Shown here: positions 1 to 8,871 of the stretch, in pieces
Layout: every line of letters begins with the position of its first letter
Numbering within the stretch: the stretch's first letter is position 1
Assembly (NCBI RefSeq): GCF_002929745.1
Contig: NZ_PJIQ01000004.1
Location: 1 to 64,000, forward strand
Source of the DNA: Arthrobacter sp. B1805
GTDB lineage: Bacteria; Actinomycetota; Actinomycetes; Actinomycetales; Micrococcaceae
Direction: 5' to 3'
Length of the DNA stretch: 64,000 nt
Made by a program: the position numbers and the translations under genes
Notes under the pieces: generated by a model
Seen by the model: only the letters and a program-made list of their open reading frames with translations
What the model was told of the DNA's origin: nothing
The model's database searches: none

Positions 1-76
1 CAACTGCCAGCAAACCTACCAACGCGGCACCATCACCTGGACCCCCACCACCGGAACCCGCATCACCTACAAATAG
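1..76 (+). CDS. LGFP-repeat protein, C-terminal end (partial)
   Basis: The first 76 bases read in one frame, from base 2, as the last 24 residues of a protein ending in a TAG stop at 74-76. The residues include QTYQRGTITWTP and GTRITYK. This matches the end of an LGFP repeat, a roughly 50-residue module found in secreted actinobacterial cell-wall proteins, often attached to hydrolase or amidase domains. The rest lies upstream of the window, so neither the catalytic domain nor the number of repeats can be seen. A strong hairpin terminator follows 68 bases after the stop. Assignment rests on one short motif. Confidence 0.6.
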   Translation, partial: NCQQTYQRGTITWTPTTGTRITYK

Positions 77-144
77 ATCCGATGATTCATCCCGCGACTC
101 ATGTGATGTCCGTGCGATCGAGCGCACAAGCGATTAGGGTTCAG

Positions 145-192
145 CAATAGAGAAGCGCCCCTGGCCGAGTAGTCAGGGGCGCTTCTCTATTG
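145..192 (+). terminator. Perfect 19-bp hairpin terminator
   Basis: Bases 145-163 and 174-192 are perfect reverse complements of each other, with a 10-base loop. The arms begin with CAATAGAG and are GC-rich toward the loop. The A/T-rich stem base provides a short U-rich 3' side. The hairpin lies just downstream of the LGFP-repeat gene and could also stop transcription from the opposite direction. Confidence 0.85.
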
Positions 193-646
193 CGCCTACT
201 TCTTGGGACTAAAGGACGGGCGGCGTGTGGGCACGGCCGCGGACTGCGGGTACTCCGAGAAGCTTCGTGGAGTGGGCGTGATTCACACCACACCAATGAG
301 AGATACGGACTTCCGGCGTCCTGATGCGAACAGGATTCCCTCGCTCCTCGACGCCCCCAAAATTCTCTGCAATCCATTTCGGCGAAATCAGGGCGACAGT
401 CGGGCGGGTGCACCGCACCCGGATAGCTGGCGCCATGGGCGTCGCGGCGAGCGGGAGGGACGCGGTCAACTGAGCAGGGACGACTCCGATGGTCCATCTC
501 ACGTCTGGCTGCAAATCGTCACGGGCTGTGAGGGGCGACCAGATCAAACGGCCTCACCGACGTGAGCCCTGGCACATTCTGAAGGTCCTCGTCTAATCAG
601 CACTGGCTGCAGCGAACCGCCCCCGAGCTCTGACGGCCTGCCGGCA
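193..646. other. 454-bp gap without a recognisable gene
   Basis: This stretch lies between the 3' ends of the LGFP-repeat gene and a minus-strand glycosyltransferase. Open frames of 110-120 codons exist on both strands, but their translations are rich in Arg, Pro and Ser, overlap each other, resemble no family I know and have mixed third-position composition. No tRNA, repeat or terminal inverted repeat was seen. It may be decayed coding DNA or plain spacer. Confidence 0.5.
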
Positions 647-1573
647 CTATAGCTGGTGACGCACTTCCGCCTGTCGGTCCTCCGGCAGAGTCCGAATCAG
701 GGTGCCGATCGGTTCTTCCCGCGGTGCACGGAAGAGCGCCTCGAAGACACCCTTGGCAACCGACTTGGCCCACAATCCCTTGTCAGCCGCATGAGGGCCC
801 TGGCCTAGCGCATGAACGACGTAGAAGGTGGAGTCGAAGATTTTCCTCGGCAGTGACAGTTCCGGGTTGGTCTTGATGACCCAGATCTGATTCCGCAGGT
901 GGTAGAAGAGGCGTCCCTTCATGTCCTTCGAGCCACCGGCATTCATCGGGTGCTTGATTCTGCTCCTGCTCACCATCACGGCGGGAGCCAGCCTCGAGAG
1001 ACGAAGCGTGTACTCCATGTCATCGATCCAGATGAAGTAATCCCGCTGCGGCAGGTGGGTAGTCCTGGCGATGGCGACGTTGACCAGGACCCCGACGAAG
1101 GTCGCAGCACGGACCGCGATCGTACCGATTTCCTGGGCCTTCAGCTGATGCTTCATGTCACTGCTGAGGACTGGCAGGTTACCGGCGTTCGGAGTGCCGT
1201 CCTCGTGCGTCGTCACCATGGAGGCAGCGAAGGACAAAGGTTCGTTGCTCGCCTCGACCGCTCCCATCAACTCTTCGAAGGAGTCCAGGTCCGGCTCGCC
1301 GTCGTCGTCCATCAGCCACACGTAGTCGTGGCCGCGTTCCGCAGCGAGCTCCACTCCCCACGCAAATCCGCCTGCCCCGCCGAGATTGGCTCCCGTCTCG
1401 AACAGGAAGACCTGGGGATACAGCTCCCGAACCATCTCCGGTCCACCGTCCGTCGATCCATTGTCGATGACGATGACCTCATCCAGGGGGCGTGTCTGCT
1501 GGGTCAGCGCGGACAGGCATTTCTCAAGCAGTTCCCTCCGGTTGTAGGAGACAACAACTGCTGCATTCGACAT
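647..1573 (-). CDS. GT2 glycosyltransferase, GlfT1-like
   Basis: A 308-residue cytoplasmic GT-A glycosyltransferase. An N-terminal VVSYNR strand, the DNGSTDGG nucleotide-binding segment at 37-44 and the DDD metal site at 89-91 define the fold. The NLGGAGGF segment at 63-70 and a later IDDMEY motif are shared with actinobacterial galactofuranosyltransferases, where the second acidic cluster contributes the catalytic base. The overall pattern resembles mycobacterial GlfT1 (Rv3782), which adds the first galactofuranose residues to the lipid-linked primer. The ATG start has a GAAGGA ribosome site. A galactofuranosyl role fits the glf and glfT2 genes 11-14 kb away, but rhamnosyl transfer is possible since rmlA is adjacent. 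Confidence 0.75.
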   Translation of the reverse strand: MSNAAVVVSYNRRELLEKCLSALTQQTRPLDEVIVIDNGSTDGGPEMVRELYPQVFLFETGANLGGAGGFAWGVELAAERGHDYVWLMDDDGEPDLDSFEELMGAVEASNEPLSFAASMVTTHEDGTPNAGNLPVLSSDMKHQLKAQEIGTIAVRAATFVGVLVNVAIARTTHLPQRDYFIWIDDMEYTLRLSRLAPAVMVSRSRIKHPMNAGGSKDMKGRLFYHLRNQIWVIKTNPELSLPRKIFDSTFYVVHALGQGPHAADKGLWAKSVAKGVFEALFRAPREEPIGTLIRTLPEDRQAEVRHQL

Positions 1574-1681
1574 GGTTTCCTTCGCTTCTTCCCTTGCATC
1601 AACGATCCGATACTATCGGGCCCGGCCACCGACAGCTCCATCACGACGGCGTGGCCCGGACTACCACTGCCGGATAAAGGC

Positions 1682-2545
1682 CTACTGCTCGAGCAGGCCC
1701 ATCAGGTACCGGCCATAACCGCTCTTGATCAACGGCTTCGCCCGCTCGGCAAGCTCGTCGTCCGAAAGGTTGCCGAGGCGCCAGCTAATCTCCTCCGGAC
1801 AACCGATCGACAGCCCCTGACGCTTCTGGACCGTCTTGATGAACTCGGATGCCTCGTTAAGTGAGTCGAAGGTACCCGTGTCGAGCCATGCGGTGCCCCT
1901 GGGCAGTATCTCGACACGCAACTTCCCGCGTTCGAGGTACACCCGATTCACATCGGTAATCTCAAGCTCGCCGCGCGGCGATGGCTGCAGATCGGCAGCG
2001 ATGTCGAGGACGTCGTTGTCATAAAAGTAGAGACCGGGCACGGCGTAGTGGCTTTTGGGGTGCTCCGGTTTCTCCTCGAGTGACACGGCCCGCCCGTCGG
2101 TATCGAATTCGACGACGCCATAGGCCGTCGGATCAGCTACCCAGTAGCCAAAAACAGCACCACCGTCGATGTCGGCGAAACGTCGAAGCTGTGTACCCAT
2201 CCCTTGGCCGTAGAAGATGTTGTCGCCGAGTACGAGCGCCACGGGGCCACTGCCGATGTGTTCCGCACCGAGGATGAACGCCTGCGCGAGCCCATCCGGC
2301 GAGGGCTGCTGTGCATACGTGAGGTTCACCCCGAACCGGCTCCCGTCCCCGAGCAGCCGTTCGAACTGGTCCGCATCGTGAGGAGTCGTGATGATCAGGA
2401 TGTCCCGGATACCGGCAAGGATCAGCGTTGACAGCGGGTAATAGATCATCGGCTTGTCATAGACCGGCACCAACTGCTTGCTCACGCCGAGAGTGATGGG
2501 GTGCAGCCGGGACCCAGTTCCGCCTGCAAGAATTATTCCGCGCAT
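1682..2545 (-). CDS. rmlA: Glucose-1-phosphate thymidylyltransferase
   Basis: RmlA/RfbA joins glucose 1-phosphate and dTTP to make dTDP-glucose, the first step to dTDP-rhamnose. The 287-residue protein starts with [15 protein letters not shown], the nucleotide-binding signature. [16 protein letters not shown] and GTAWLDTGT are typical of the family. The frame is open 17 codons further upstream, but that extension is unlike the family, so the ATG at 2545 was chosen; its ribosome site is weak. The rmlB, rmlC and rmlD genes are not in the window. It lies behind a glycosyltransferase gene on the same strand, consistent with a rhamnose-containing surface polymer. Confidence 0.93.
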   Translation of the reverse strand: MRGIILAGGTGSRLHPITLGVSKQLVPVYDKPMIYYPLSTLILAGIRDILIITTPHDADQFERLLGDGSRFGVNLTYAQQPSPDGLAQAFILGAEHIGSGPVALVLGDNIFYGQGMGTQLRRFADIDGGAVFGYWVADPTAYGVVEFDTDGRAVSLEEKPEHPKSHYAVPGLYFYDNDVLDIAADLQPSPRGELEITDVNRVYLERGKLRVEILPRGTAWLDTGTFDSLNEASEFIKTVQKRQGLSIGCPEEISWRLGNLSDDELAERAKPLIKSGYGRYLMGLLEQ

Positions 2546-2719
2546 GGTGGCCATCATTCCGGGGATCGACGACGAACAGCAAGTTCGCCCCGACACGGAG
2601 GATTAGCGGCGGTCCAGTCCGCCTGGTCGAGCACGTGACGCTTCCGCGATTGTTGTTCCAGGCGGCCTGCGGTGTGCCTCCGGGCAGGCGCCTGAAAAGC
2701 AATATGGGATACTGAGGCA

Positions 2720-3385
2720 GTGAATCGCACCTGGGTCGTCATTCCGATGTACAACGAAGCAACTGTGGTCGGCTCGGTCATCGAGGGCCTTCGCCCCGTT
2801 TTTCCCCACGTGGTCTGCATTGACGACGGCAGTTCGGATGGTTCACAGGACATCGCTCGGGCAGCCGGAGCGGTCGTCGTGCAGCACCCGATCAACCTCG
2901 GCCAGGGCGCTGCCCTGCAGACGGGAATCGAATTCGCGCTACAGGATCAAATGACCCGCAACATCGTCACGTTCGACGCGGACGGCCAGCACCGGGTAGT
3001 GGATGCCGCAGCGATGGTTACGCGTCTGGACGCCGGCGAGGCAGACATCGTGCTCGGCTCCCGGTTCCTCGACGACAGGACTCAGATCGGCCCGATGAAG
3101 CGGCTCGTGCTGAAGACGGCCGCCGTGCAATCGCGGCTGGCCACCGGGATGAATCTCACCGATGCACACAACGGGCTGCGCGCCATGAACCGCGAGGTCG
3201 CTTCGCGCATCCACCTCACCCAGAACCGGATGGCCCACGCGTCGGAACTGGTCCATCAGATCGCGGAGATAGAGCCTCGCTGGGTCGAGCATCCGGTGGA
3301 AATCATCTACACCGACTACTCCAAGTCCAAGGGCCAATCGCTGTTGAACTCCGTCAACATCCTCGCCGAACTCTTCTTTAGGTGA
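2720..3385 (+). CDS. GT2 glycosyltransferase, polyprenyl-phosphate sugar synthase type
   Basis: A 221-residue GT2 enzyme of the dolichol-phosphate-mannose-synthase subgroup. IDDGSSDGS lies at 34-42, the GQGAAL segment at 61-66 and the DADGQH metal motif at 86-91. Enzymes of this group load a sugar onto polyprenyl phosphate at the cytoplasmic face. The GTG start has a GAGG ribosome site four bases before it. The next gene, four bases downstream, encodes a DUF2304 membrane protein; the pair is common in actinobacterial polysaccharide loci, and DUF2304 proteins are thought to help dock or flip the lipid-linked product. The transferred sugar cannot be read from the sequence. Confidence 0.85.
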   Translation: MNRTWVVIPMYNEATVVGSVIEGLRPVFPHVVCIDDGSSDGSQDIARAAGAVVVQHPINLGQGAALQTGIEFALQDQMTRNIVTFDADGQHRVVDAAAMVTRLDAGEADIVLGSRFLDDRTQIGPMKRLVLKTAAVQSRLATGMNLTDAHNGLRAMNREVASRIHLTQNRMAHASELVHQIAEIEPRWVEHPVEIIYTDYSKSKGQSLLNSVNILAELFFR

Positions 3386-3389
3386 TCCC

Positions 3390-3743
3390 GTGCTGCTGAT
3401 AGTCCAAATAGTCCTCGTTCTCGCCGTGATCCTGGTGTCGCTCGTGCTGATGCGTGGCGGCACCAACGCACGCCATCTCGCGATCCGTCGGATCATGCTG
3501 ATGATCTTCGCAGTGGCCGCCGTCGCCTCGATCTTCTTCCCGAACGTGCTGACGTCCCTGGCGTCCTTCCTAGGGATCGGCCGGGGCACCGACCTGGTGC
3601 TCTACGCGACCATCGTCAGCTTCTTCGTCTTCATGGCAACGACGTACCAGCGATTCCGCCACGCCGAGAACGCCCTGACGGCCCTGTCCCGGCGCATTGC
3701 GCTGGATGAGGCACCCAAGCCCTGGGCTGAGGACCGCCACTAG
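3390..3743 (+). CDS. DUF2304 small membrane protein
   Basis: A 117-residue protein with three hydrophobic segments, near residues 1-20, 30-50 and 65-90, and a charged C-terminal tail with RFRHAEN. This is the layout of DUF2304 proteins, which almost always sit directly after a GT2 polyprenyl-phosphate glycosyltransferase, as here. The GTG start follows the previous stop by only four bases, so the two are translationally linked. Biochemical function is unproven; a partner in membrane placement or in flipping the lipid-linked sugar is an inference. Confidence 0.82.
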   Translation: MLLIVQIVLVLAVILVSLVLMRGGTNARHLAIRRIMLMIFAVAAVASIFFPNVLTSLASFLGIGRGTDLVLYATIVSFFVFMATTYQRFRHAENALTALSRRIALDEAPKPWAEDRH

Positions 3744-3817
3744 TTGACGCGCTCCACTACGTTGCACCCGAGGGAGTCCCGCTCCGTCCCTCATCCGCGG
3801 TGCGGGCGGGGCGCGTC

Positions 3818-4705
3818 CTAGCGGACGACGTGCCGGGTAAGGCTCGAGATGGATGCCTTGCGCCCCTTGAGGAGTGACGTGGCGAGCAGTGCCACAGCGT
3901 TCAGCCGTGACGTTATGTGCAGTGACGCCGCACGGGCCGCCTTGTGCCACCCGAGAGCCGCGAAGCGCTCTGCCTCGATCTCGAAAAACCGGCGCTCCTC
4001 GTCAAAACGCCGGCCGTCGAGCGCGCGTACCGACGAATCCGACCCCGAGTGGCGGCGGTACAAGAAGGCCAGTTCGGGCTGTAGCACCATCGTTCCGCCG
4101 CCGGCAGCGATATCGAGCAGGAGGGCAAGGTCCTGCACGACGTCGAACTCCGGGCGGAAGCCGATGCGCGTGATGGTTTCGGAGCGCCATGCGAGCGACG
4201 GGAAGTAGTGCCAGCCGGCATGCAGCAGGCTCGTGGCGAGCCGCTCTCCCTGCAGCACCGTCGGCGTAGGAGCGCCGCCGGGCATGGCGATGCTCTTCAC
4301 CCTGTCCACGAGGGGTGCGACGGCCGCGCCGTTCTCATCGATGACTTGCACGCCGGGCTGAACCACGTCGGCGGTGGGGTACGCGGCGAAGGTGTCGACG
4401 ACCGTCTGCAGGTAGTTCGGCAGCATCAGGTCGTCGGCGCCCATGATGACGGTCAGGGGTGCCTCGACGAGCTCGAGAGCGCGCCGGTAGTTCCCGTTCG
4501 CGCCGAGGTTGGACGCATTCCGCTGGTAGGAGACCCGTTCGTCGTCGAGCTCTCCGAACCAGCGGGCAGGCTCGGGGTCGGGGTACCCATCGTCCACCAC
4601 AACCAGCCGCCAATCCTGGAACTGCTGGCTCAGAACGCTGCGTGCAGCCTTCTTCATGAGTTCGACATCCCCGTAGTAGGGGAACAGGACATCAACGGAG
4701 GCCAT
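3818..4705 (-). CDS. GT2 glycosyltransferase
   Basis: A 295-residue GT-A glycosyltransferase. It begins ASVDVLFPYYGD, followed by VVVDDG at 35-40, NLGANGN near 66-72 and the metal motif GADD at 89-92. WRSE and a DLALLLD segment in the second half fit acceptor-binding parts of GT2 enzymes. The reading frame extends 39 codons upstream, but that part does not resemble the family and the start at 4705 aligns with normal GT2 beginnings. A promoter-like pair lies at 4761-4790. It is divergent from the next three glycosyltransferase genes and convergent with the DUF2304 gene. Donor and acceptor are unknown. Confidence 0.8.
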   Translation of the reverse strand: MASVDVLFPYYGDVELMKKAARSVLSQQFQDWRLVVVDDGYPDPEPARWFGELDDERVSYQRNASNLGANGNYRRALELVEAPLTVIMGADDLMLPNYLQTVVDTFAAYPTADVVQPGVQVIDENGAAVAPLVDRVKSIAMPGGAPTPTVLQGERLATSLLHAGWHYFPSLAWRSETITRIGFRPEFDVVQDLALLLDIAAGGGTMVLQPELAFLYRRHSGSDSSVRALDGRRFDEERRFFEIEAERFAALGWHKAARAASLHITSRLNAVALLATSLLKGRKASISSLTRHVVR

Positions 4706-4760
4706 GGAGAACTTTCTGCAGGAGTACGGCTGGGACGGATTTATCCCGAAGAACAGTCCA

Positions 4761-4790
4761 ACTATAGGGATGTGGATTGTACGAAGTGAA
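4761..4790 (-). promoter_or_regulatory. Putative promoter for the glycosyltransferase at 3818-4705
   Basis: Read on the minus strand, TTCACT (4790-4785), an 18-base spacer and TATAGT (4766-4761) match a primary-sigma promoter at four and five of six positions. The predicted start site gives a leader of about 50 bases. The surrounding 4740-4800 segment is noticeably A/T-rich for this genome. Confidence 0.45.
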
Positions 4791-4838
4791 AAAGCGCGTT
4801 GGGTAGACTCGTTCGGGATCATCGATGACTAGGACAGG

Positions 4839-5627
4839 ATGGGCATGGGAGCGGGCCAACACTCCGACGAGGAGCGCAGCATACGCGCCAGCGTATGCAT
4901 GGCGTCCTACAACGGATCAGCCCACGTGGTGGAGCAGCTGGAGTCGATTCTGGCTCAGCTGGGACCAGAGGACGAGATCGTCGTGGTCGATGACGCGTCC
5001 ACGGACTCCTCCGTCGACGTCATCGCGGGTCTCGAGGACGGGCGGATCCGTCTCATCCGCTCCCCCGCCAATCGCGGTTACGTGAGGACCTTCGAAGCGG
5101 CACTGCTTGCGAGCCGCGGCCAGTACATCTTCCTCTCGGACCAGGACGACATCTGGTTGCCCGGGCGCCTGGAGCTGATGCTTGGCGCGCTGTCCGCGTC
5201 ACCCGTCGTTGCCAGCAATTTTTCATTCTTCGGCCAGCCGCCGCGAGCCATCGAGTCGCTCCGCCTGAAAGCGGACGACAGCACGAAGAAGTGGACGAAC
5301 CTGCTGCTGCTGTGGATCGGAGTGCGCCCGTACTACGGCTGCGCCATGGCGTTTCGTCGCGACGCCGCTCCCTTGATACTGCCTTTCCCAGCGTTCCTTC
5401 ATGAGACGCACGACCAGTGGATTGCCATGGTAGGCAACCTCGCCGGCGGCATGCAGCACCTGGAGCAGGACACGCTGTCCCGCAGGTTGCACGACACCAA
5501 CACGACGCCGAAGAAGGTTCGGTCGCCGCTGCTCATCCTGCGGGCAAGGATCATGCTCGCCCGGGCGTTCCTCGTCGCGGTGCAGCGTGTCCGGCGGTAC
5601 CGGAACCAGGAGGCCTCCCGTGGATGA
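4839..5627 (+). CDS. GT2 glycosyltransferase
   Basis: A 262-residue GT-A enzyme with ASVCMASYNG at the N-terminus, VVVDDASTDSS at 48-58 and the metal motif DQDDIW at 101-106. The DQDDIW form and the following VVASNF segment resemble rhamnosyl- and related transferases of O-antigen-like loci. It starts at ATG with an AGGACAGG ribosome site; the ATG two codons later is an alternative. The 3' end overlaps the next glycosyltransferase by eight bases. It is the first gene of a plus-strand set of three glycosyltransferases and a flippase. Confidence 0.82.
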   Translation: MGMGAGQHSDEERSIRASVCMASYNGSAHVVEQLESILAQLGPEDEIVVVDDASTDSSVDVIAGLEDGRIRLIRSPANRGYVRTFEAALLASRGQYIFLSDQDDIWLPGRLELMLGALSASPVVASNFSFFGQPPRAIESLRLKADDSTKKWTNLLLLWIGVRPYYGCAMAFRRDAAPLILPFPAFLHETHDQWIAMVGNLAGGMQHLEQDTLSRRLHDTNTTPKKVRSPLLILRARIMLARAFLVAVQRVRRYRNQEASRG

Positions 5628-6615
5628 CGACTTCTCCGGAAGCTTCGGGATCGTGGCTCTCGCCGCCTACCGGCCCCCCGAACGCCTCTTCGCACGCCAG
5701 CTGCTGTCGATCCAGGCGCAGACACACAAAGACTTCCGGTGCCTCATCTCGGTCGACGGCGACCACGAACAGGTCGCGAAGGACGTTGAACGGATTTGCG
5801 GCGGGGATGAACGCTTCGAGGTGATCGGTTACGAAGATCGCCGGGGCTTCTACGGCAACTTCGAACGCGTGCTTGAGGCGGTTCCGCCAACGGCGCGATG
5901 GATCGCCCTCAGTGACCAGGACGACTACTGGTACCCGGAGAAGCTGGCGACGCTGCTCCCCTACCTCGCGCACAACTCGCTGGTGTCCGGGCAGGCACGA
6001 GTGGTCGGCGACGACGGACGCGTGCTCACCGCCTCCACGGCACGGCGCCGCGTGCAGCTCGTCGATCTCTTCACCGAGAACCAGGTCACCGGGTCCCTCA
6101 GCGTCCTGCGCACCAACCTCCTGTCCGTAGCACTCCCCTTTCCACGGCTCAACACTCCGGCGCAGTATCACGACCACTGGTTGGCGGTCTGCGCCGGCGC
6201 TGCCCACGGCTTCAACGTGGTCGATGTCCTCGTCCAGGACTACATCCAGCACCAGAACAACGTCGTGGGCGAGAACCGCACGGGTGTCACTCGTCTGGTG
6301 TCCCGCGTCCGAAAGCTAGGGCGCCGGTTCGAGGGATCGGCGTCGCCTGCGGCGCTCGCCCGATTCCTCGCTGCGGCCGGAATCGGCTGGCGGTCCCTGA
6401 TGGCCGATACCCTCGCGACGAGGACGTCGGTCAGGACGGCGGAGCTCAACTCCGCTCTTTCCGCCTACTCGTCCGATGCACGCCGCGGCGCCGCGGCCCT
6501 CGCCGTCGCCCGCGGTGTCCGACGCGGGACGGTACCACTCCGGCGCGGTGCCGAACTAGCCGCAAGCCTTGCCGCTGCCGTCGTCCTCGGCCGACCTGCC
6601 AGAGGGGAACTGTGA
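5620..6615 (+). CDS. GT2 glycosyltransferase
   Basis: A 331-residue GT2 enzyme with VALAAYRPP near the N-terminus, a VDGDHE segment at 45-50 and DQDDYW at 99-104. A C-terminal region of about 100 residues rich in Arg and Ala goes beyond the usual GT-A core and may contact the membrane. The GTG start at 5620 is supported by a strong AGGAGG six bases upstream, and it overlaps the preceding stop. The next gene starts at the GTGA of this gene's stop. Paralogous to its upstream neighbour, suggesting that the set grew by duplication. Confidence 0.82.
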   Translation: MDDDFSGSFGIVALAAYRPPERLFARQLLSIQAQTHKDFRCLISVDGDHEQVAKDVERICGGDERFEVIGYEDRRGFYGNFERVLEAVPPTARWIALSDQDDYWYPEKLATLLPYLAHNSLVSGQARVVGDDGRVLTASTARRRVQLVDLFTENQVTGSLSVLRTNLLSVALPFPRLNTPAQYHDHWLAVCAGAAHGFNVVDVLVQDYIQHQNNVVGENRTGVTRLVSRVRKLGRRFEGSASPAALARFLAAAGIGWRSLMADTLATRTSVRTAELNSALSAYSSDARRGAAALAVARGVRRGTVPLRRGAELAASLAAAVVLGRPARGEL

Positions 6616-7526
6616 GCGACCCGATCGTCGTCGCGGTGGTCAGCAGCTACCGCCCGCCCCAAGCCGTCCTCGCAAGGTACGAAGCCCTGGCGCGTCAGGT
6701 TGCCGCCGTGGTGGTCGCCGATGACGGCTCCGGGCCGGACGCCGAAGGAGTCCTCGGACGCCTGGAGTCGCTGGGGGCCGATGTGGTCCGGCGGGACACC
6801 AACGACGGCATCGCCGTCACACTGAACGCCGGGATCTTCCGGGCGCGCTCGGACCACGGAGCCGAGTGGATCCTCACACTCGACCAGGACACCGCCTTGG
6901 TTCCCGGCTACGTCGAACAACTGTTGGCGACTGCACGCGCAGCGCTTCAGGCCGGACTACCGGTGGGAAGCGTCTCCTATGCCGAGCAGAACGGACGCCC
7001 GGTGGCCCGGCTCGGAACAGAGCAGGGCTTCGACCTCGCATACGACCCCATGCAGTCGGGCCTTCTCCTGCCGGTCTCCACACTCGACACCGTCGGAGGG
7101 CTCCGCGAGGACCTCTTCATCGACTGGGTGGACACCGAGTTCAACGAGCGCGTGCGTGCGGCCGGTCTCCTGACGATTGTCGCGGCCGGTACCAACCTGG
7201 ACCACTCACTGGGCGCCATGCGGCGCCTGACGGTTCTGGGACGTCCCCTGATGCGCCATGGCAAACAGTTGTCGGTCGCCTACCATCCGCCGTTCAGGAC
7301 CTATTATATGAGCCGAAACGCGGTTCTGGTCGCCCGGCGTTCGTTCCCACGCCATCCCCGCTGGACCGCGTCACGCCTTGCGCACGACCTGATCGGGCAT
7401 GCCGCGAGGGTCGTCGTCGGGCCGCAGCGCCGGAGCCATCTCCTGGCGATGGCGGCAGGAGCCGCCCACGGCCTTCGCGGCCACGCGGGCAAGATCCCGG
7501 CACCACTCCTGCAGCGTCTGTCCTGA
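6612..7526 (+). CDS. GT2 glycosyltransferase, rhamnosyltransferase-like
   Basis: A 304-residue GT2 enzyme with VVSSYRPP, VVADDGSG near 35-42, NDGIAVTLNAGI at 64-75 and the metal motif LDQDT at 90-94. The motif set and the DLFIDWVDTEF segment in the middle match the RfbF/WbbL rhamnosyltransferase subgroup, whose donor is dTDP-rhamnose. That fits the rmlA gene at the left of the locus. Its GTG start sits in the stop of the previous gene (GTGA), so the genes are coupled. The substrate remains inferred. Confidence 0.82.
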   Translation: MSDPIVVAVVSSYRPPQAVLARYEALARQVAAVVVADDGSGPDAEGVLGRLESLGADVVRRDTNDGIAVTLNAGIFRARSDHGAEWILTLDQDTALVPGYVEQLLATARAALQAGLPVGSVSYAEQNGRPVARLGTEQGFDLAYDPMQSGLLLPVSTLDTVGGLREDLFIDWVDTEFNERVRAAGLLTIVAAGTNLDHSLGAMRRLTVLGRPLMRHGKQLSVAYHPPFRTYYMSRNAVLVARRSFPRHPRWTASRLAHDLIGHAARVVVGPQRRSHLLAMAAGAAHGLRGHAGKIPAPLLQRLS

Positions 7527-7593
7527 CGCGCCAGCGAGCCGACGACGCCCCGCTTGACCACCACCGCCCTCCCTCGAACCCGTTAGGCGCACT

Positions 7594-8814
7594 GTGAGAC
7601 CGTTGATAGCGCGATTCGGCACGTACACAGCGGCCGTCGCTATCACCAGCATCATCGGGCTGATGGCGATTCCCGTCGTCGTGACCCAGGCCGGTGACGT
7701 TGCGTGGGGCGTTATCGCCGTCGCGCAGACGCTCGCCGGGTTGCTCGGGGTCATCGTGTCGTTCGGCTGGGGCACGACGGGACCGGCGATGGTCGCCGGG
7801 ATGCCGGCTAACGACCGGCCGCAGATGTTCATGGAGTCCCTCGTATCGAGGCTGTACCTCGCCACCGTCACCTTGCCGTTCGCGATCCTGATTCCATTCC
7901 TGCTCACCACCCCGGAATACCGCGGGATGATGATCGCTGCCTGCTGCGTGTACCTGATTCCCTTCCTCGGCGGAGCGTGGTATTTCGTGGGCGAGGCACG
8001 CCCCCGGCGGCTGATCCTCTTCGATTCGCTTCCGATCAGCATGGGGACGCTGGCGGGGGTCGTGGGCATCCTGCTCACCCAGGAGATCTATGTCTTCATC
8101 GCCTGCCAGGGTGTCTTCAATATCGTCGCCGTCCTCGGGACCGCCTCAGTGATCCGACGGTCCGGGGGCACGATGGCCCGTCCTGATCCTTCCCCCCGCG
8201 CCGCGTTCGGTCGGTTGCCACGCCAACTCCACGGGGTGATCACGGCGGCCACCTCGTCGCTGTACGTCGGCGCACCGCTGATCATGGTGTCCGCGTTCCT
8301 TCCCGCGTTCAGGGAGGTGTACGCCATGGCCGACCGTTTCATCAGGTACGGCCAGATCGCCCTCGGACCCGTTGTCCAGGTGCTGCAGGGGTCCATCGCG
8401 TCGACGGACAAGACGGTCGAACGCCTCCGAATCGGGCGCACGACGCTGCTGGCTCCGCTGGTCGGCCTCCTCGGCGGCGCGGGCATCGCCCTCGTGCTGC
8501 CGTGGGGCAGCGCGCTGCTGTCCAACGGCAGGATCCACGTCGGCTTCGCGCTCAGCATCCCGATCGGCGTCGTGTTCGCCGGCGTCGCCGTGTCGTCCAT
8601 CGTCGGCCTCGCCTGCCTGATCCCCTTGGGACAGGGCAGAGCGCTGGCCGTTTCGACCGTGCTCGGCGCGTCCATCGGCCTGCCGCTCATCGTCCTTGCC
8701 GCGGCCTTCCTGGGACCCGTCATGGTCGCTTGGTCGGTCGCGATCTCCGAACTCGTGGTGGCGTCGTATCAGGTAGCGACCGTCCGCCGAGTACTGAGGG
8801 AGGGCAAAGGATAG
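7594..8814 (+). CDS. Wzx-like polysaccharide flippase
   Basis: A 406-residue integral membrane protein with about twelve predicted hydrophobic segments and small charged loops, as in the MOP/polysaccharide-transport superfamily that flips undecaprenyl-linked oligosaccharides. The N-terminus FGTYTAAVAITSIIGL and repeated Gly/Ala-rich helices support this. The GTG start has only a poor ribosome site (TTAGG). It ends the plus-strand glycosyltransferase set, which suggests that the lipid-linked glycan built by the upstream enzymes is flipped by this protein. No Wzy polymerase was recognised nearby. A multidrug-type MATE role is less likely in this context. Confidence 0.75.
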   Translation: MRPLIARFGTYTAAVAITSIIGLMAIPVVVTQAGDVAWGVIAVAQTLAGLLGVIVSFGWGTTGPAMVAGMPANDRPQMFMESLVSRLYLATVTLPFAILIPFLLTTPEYRGMMIAACCVYLIPFLGGAWYFVGEARPRRLILFDSLPISMGTLAGVVGILLTQEIYVFIACQGVFNIVAVLGTASVIRRSGGTMARPDPSPRAAFGRLPRQLHGVITAATSSLYVGAPLIMVSAFLPAFREVYAMADRFIRYGQIALGPVVQVLQGSIASTDKTVERLRIGRTTLLAPLVGLLGGAGIALVLPWGSALLSNGRIHVGFALSIPIGVVFAGVAVSSIVGLACLIPLGQGRALAVSTVLGASIGLPLIVLAAAFLGPVMVAWSVAISELVVASYQVATVRRVLREGKG

Positions 8815-8871
8815 CCCTGGAAGCCGTTCGTGTCGGAAACTGCGGGTAATTGCCTACCAGCAACGCTGCGG

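Noticed and set aside
203..565. 120-codon plus-strand frame and two overlapping minus-strand frames
   Set aside because: The plus frame starts with TTG without a ribosome site; translations are low-complexity Arg/Pro/Ser-rich and unlike any family.
3746..3817. Inverted repeat GACGCGC/GCGCGTC between two convergent genes as terminator
   Set aside because: Only seven base pairs with a 58-base loop; too weak to support.
4777..4809. Promoter TTGTAC / TAGACT for the plus-strand glycosyltransferase at 4839
   Set aside because: The spacer is 21 bases, outside the normal range, and no better -35 box exists.
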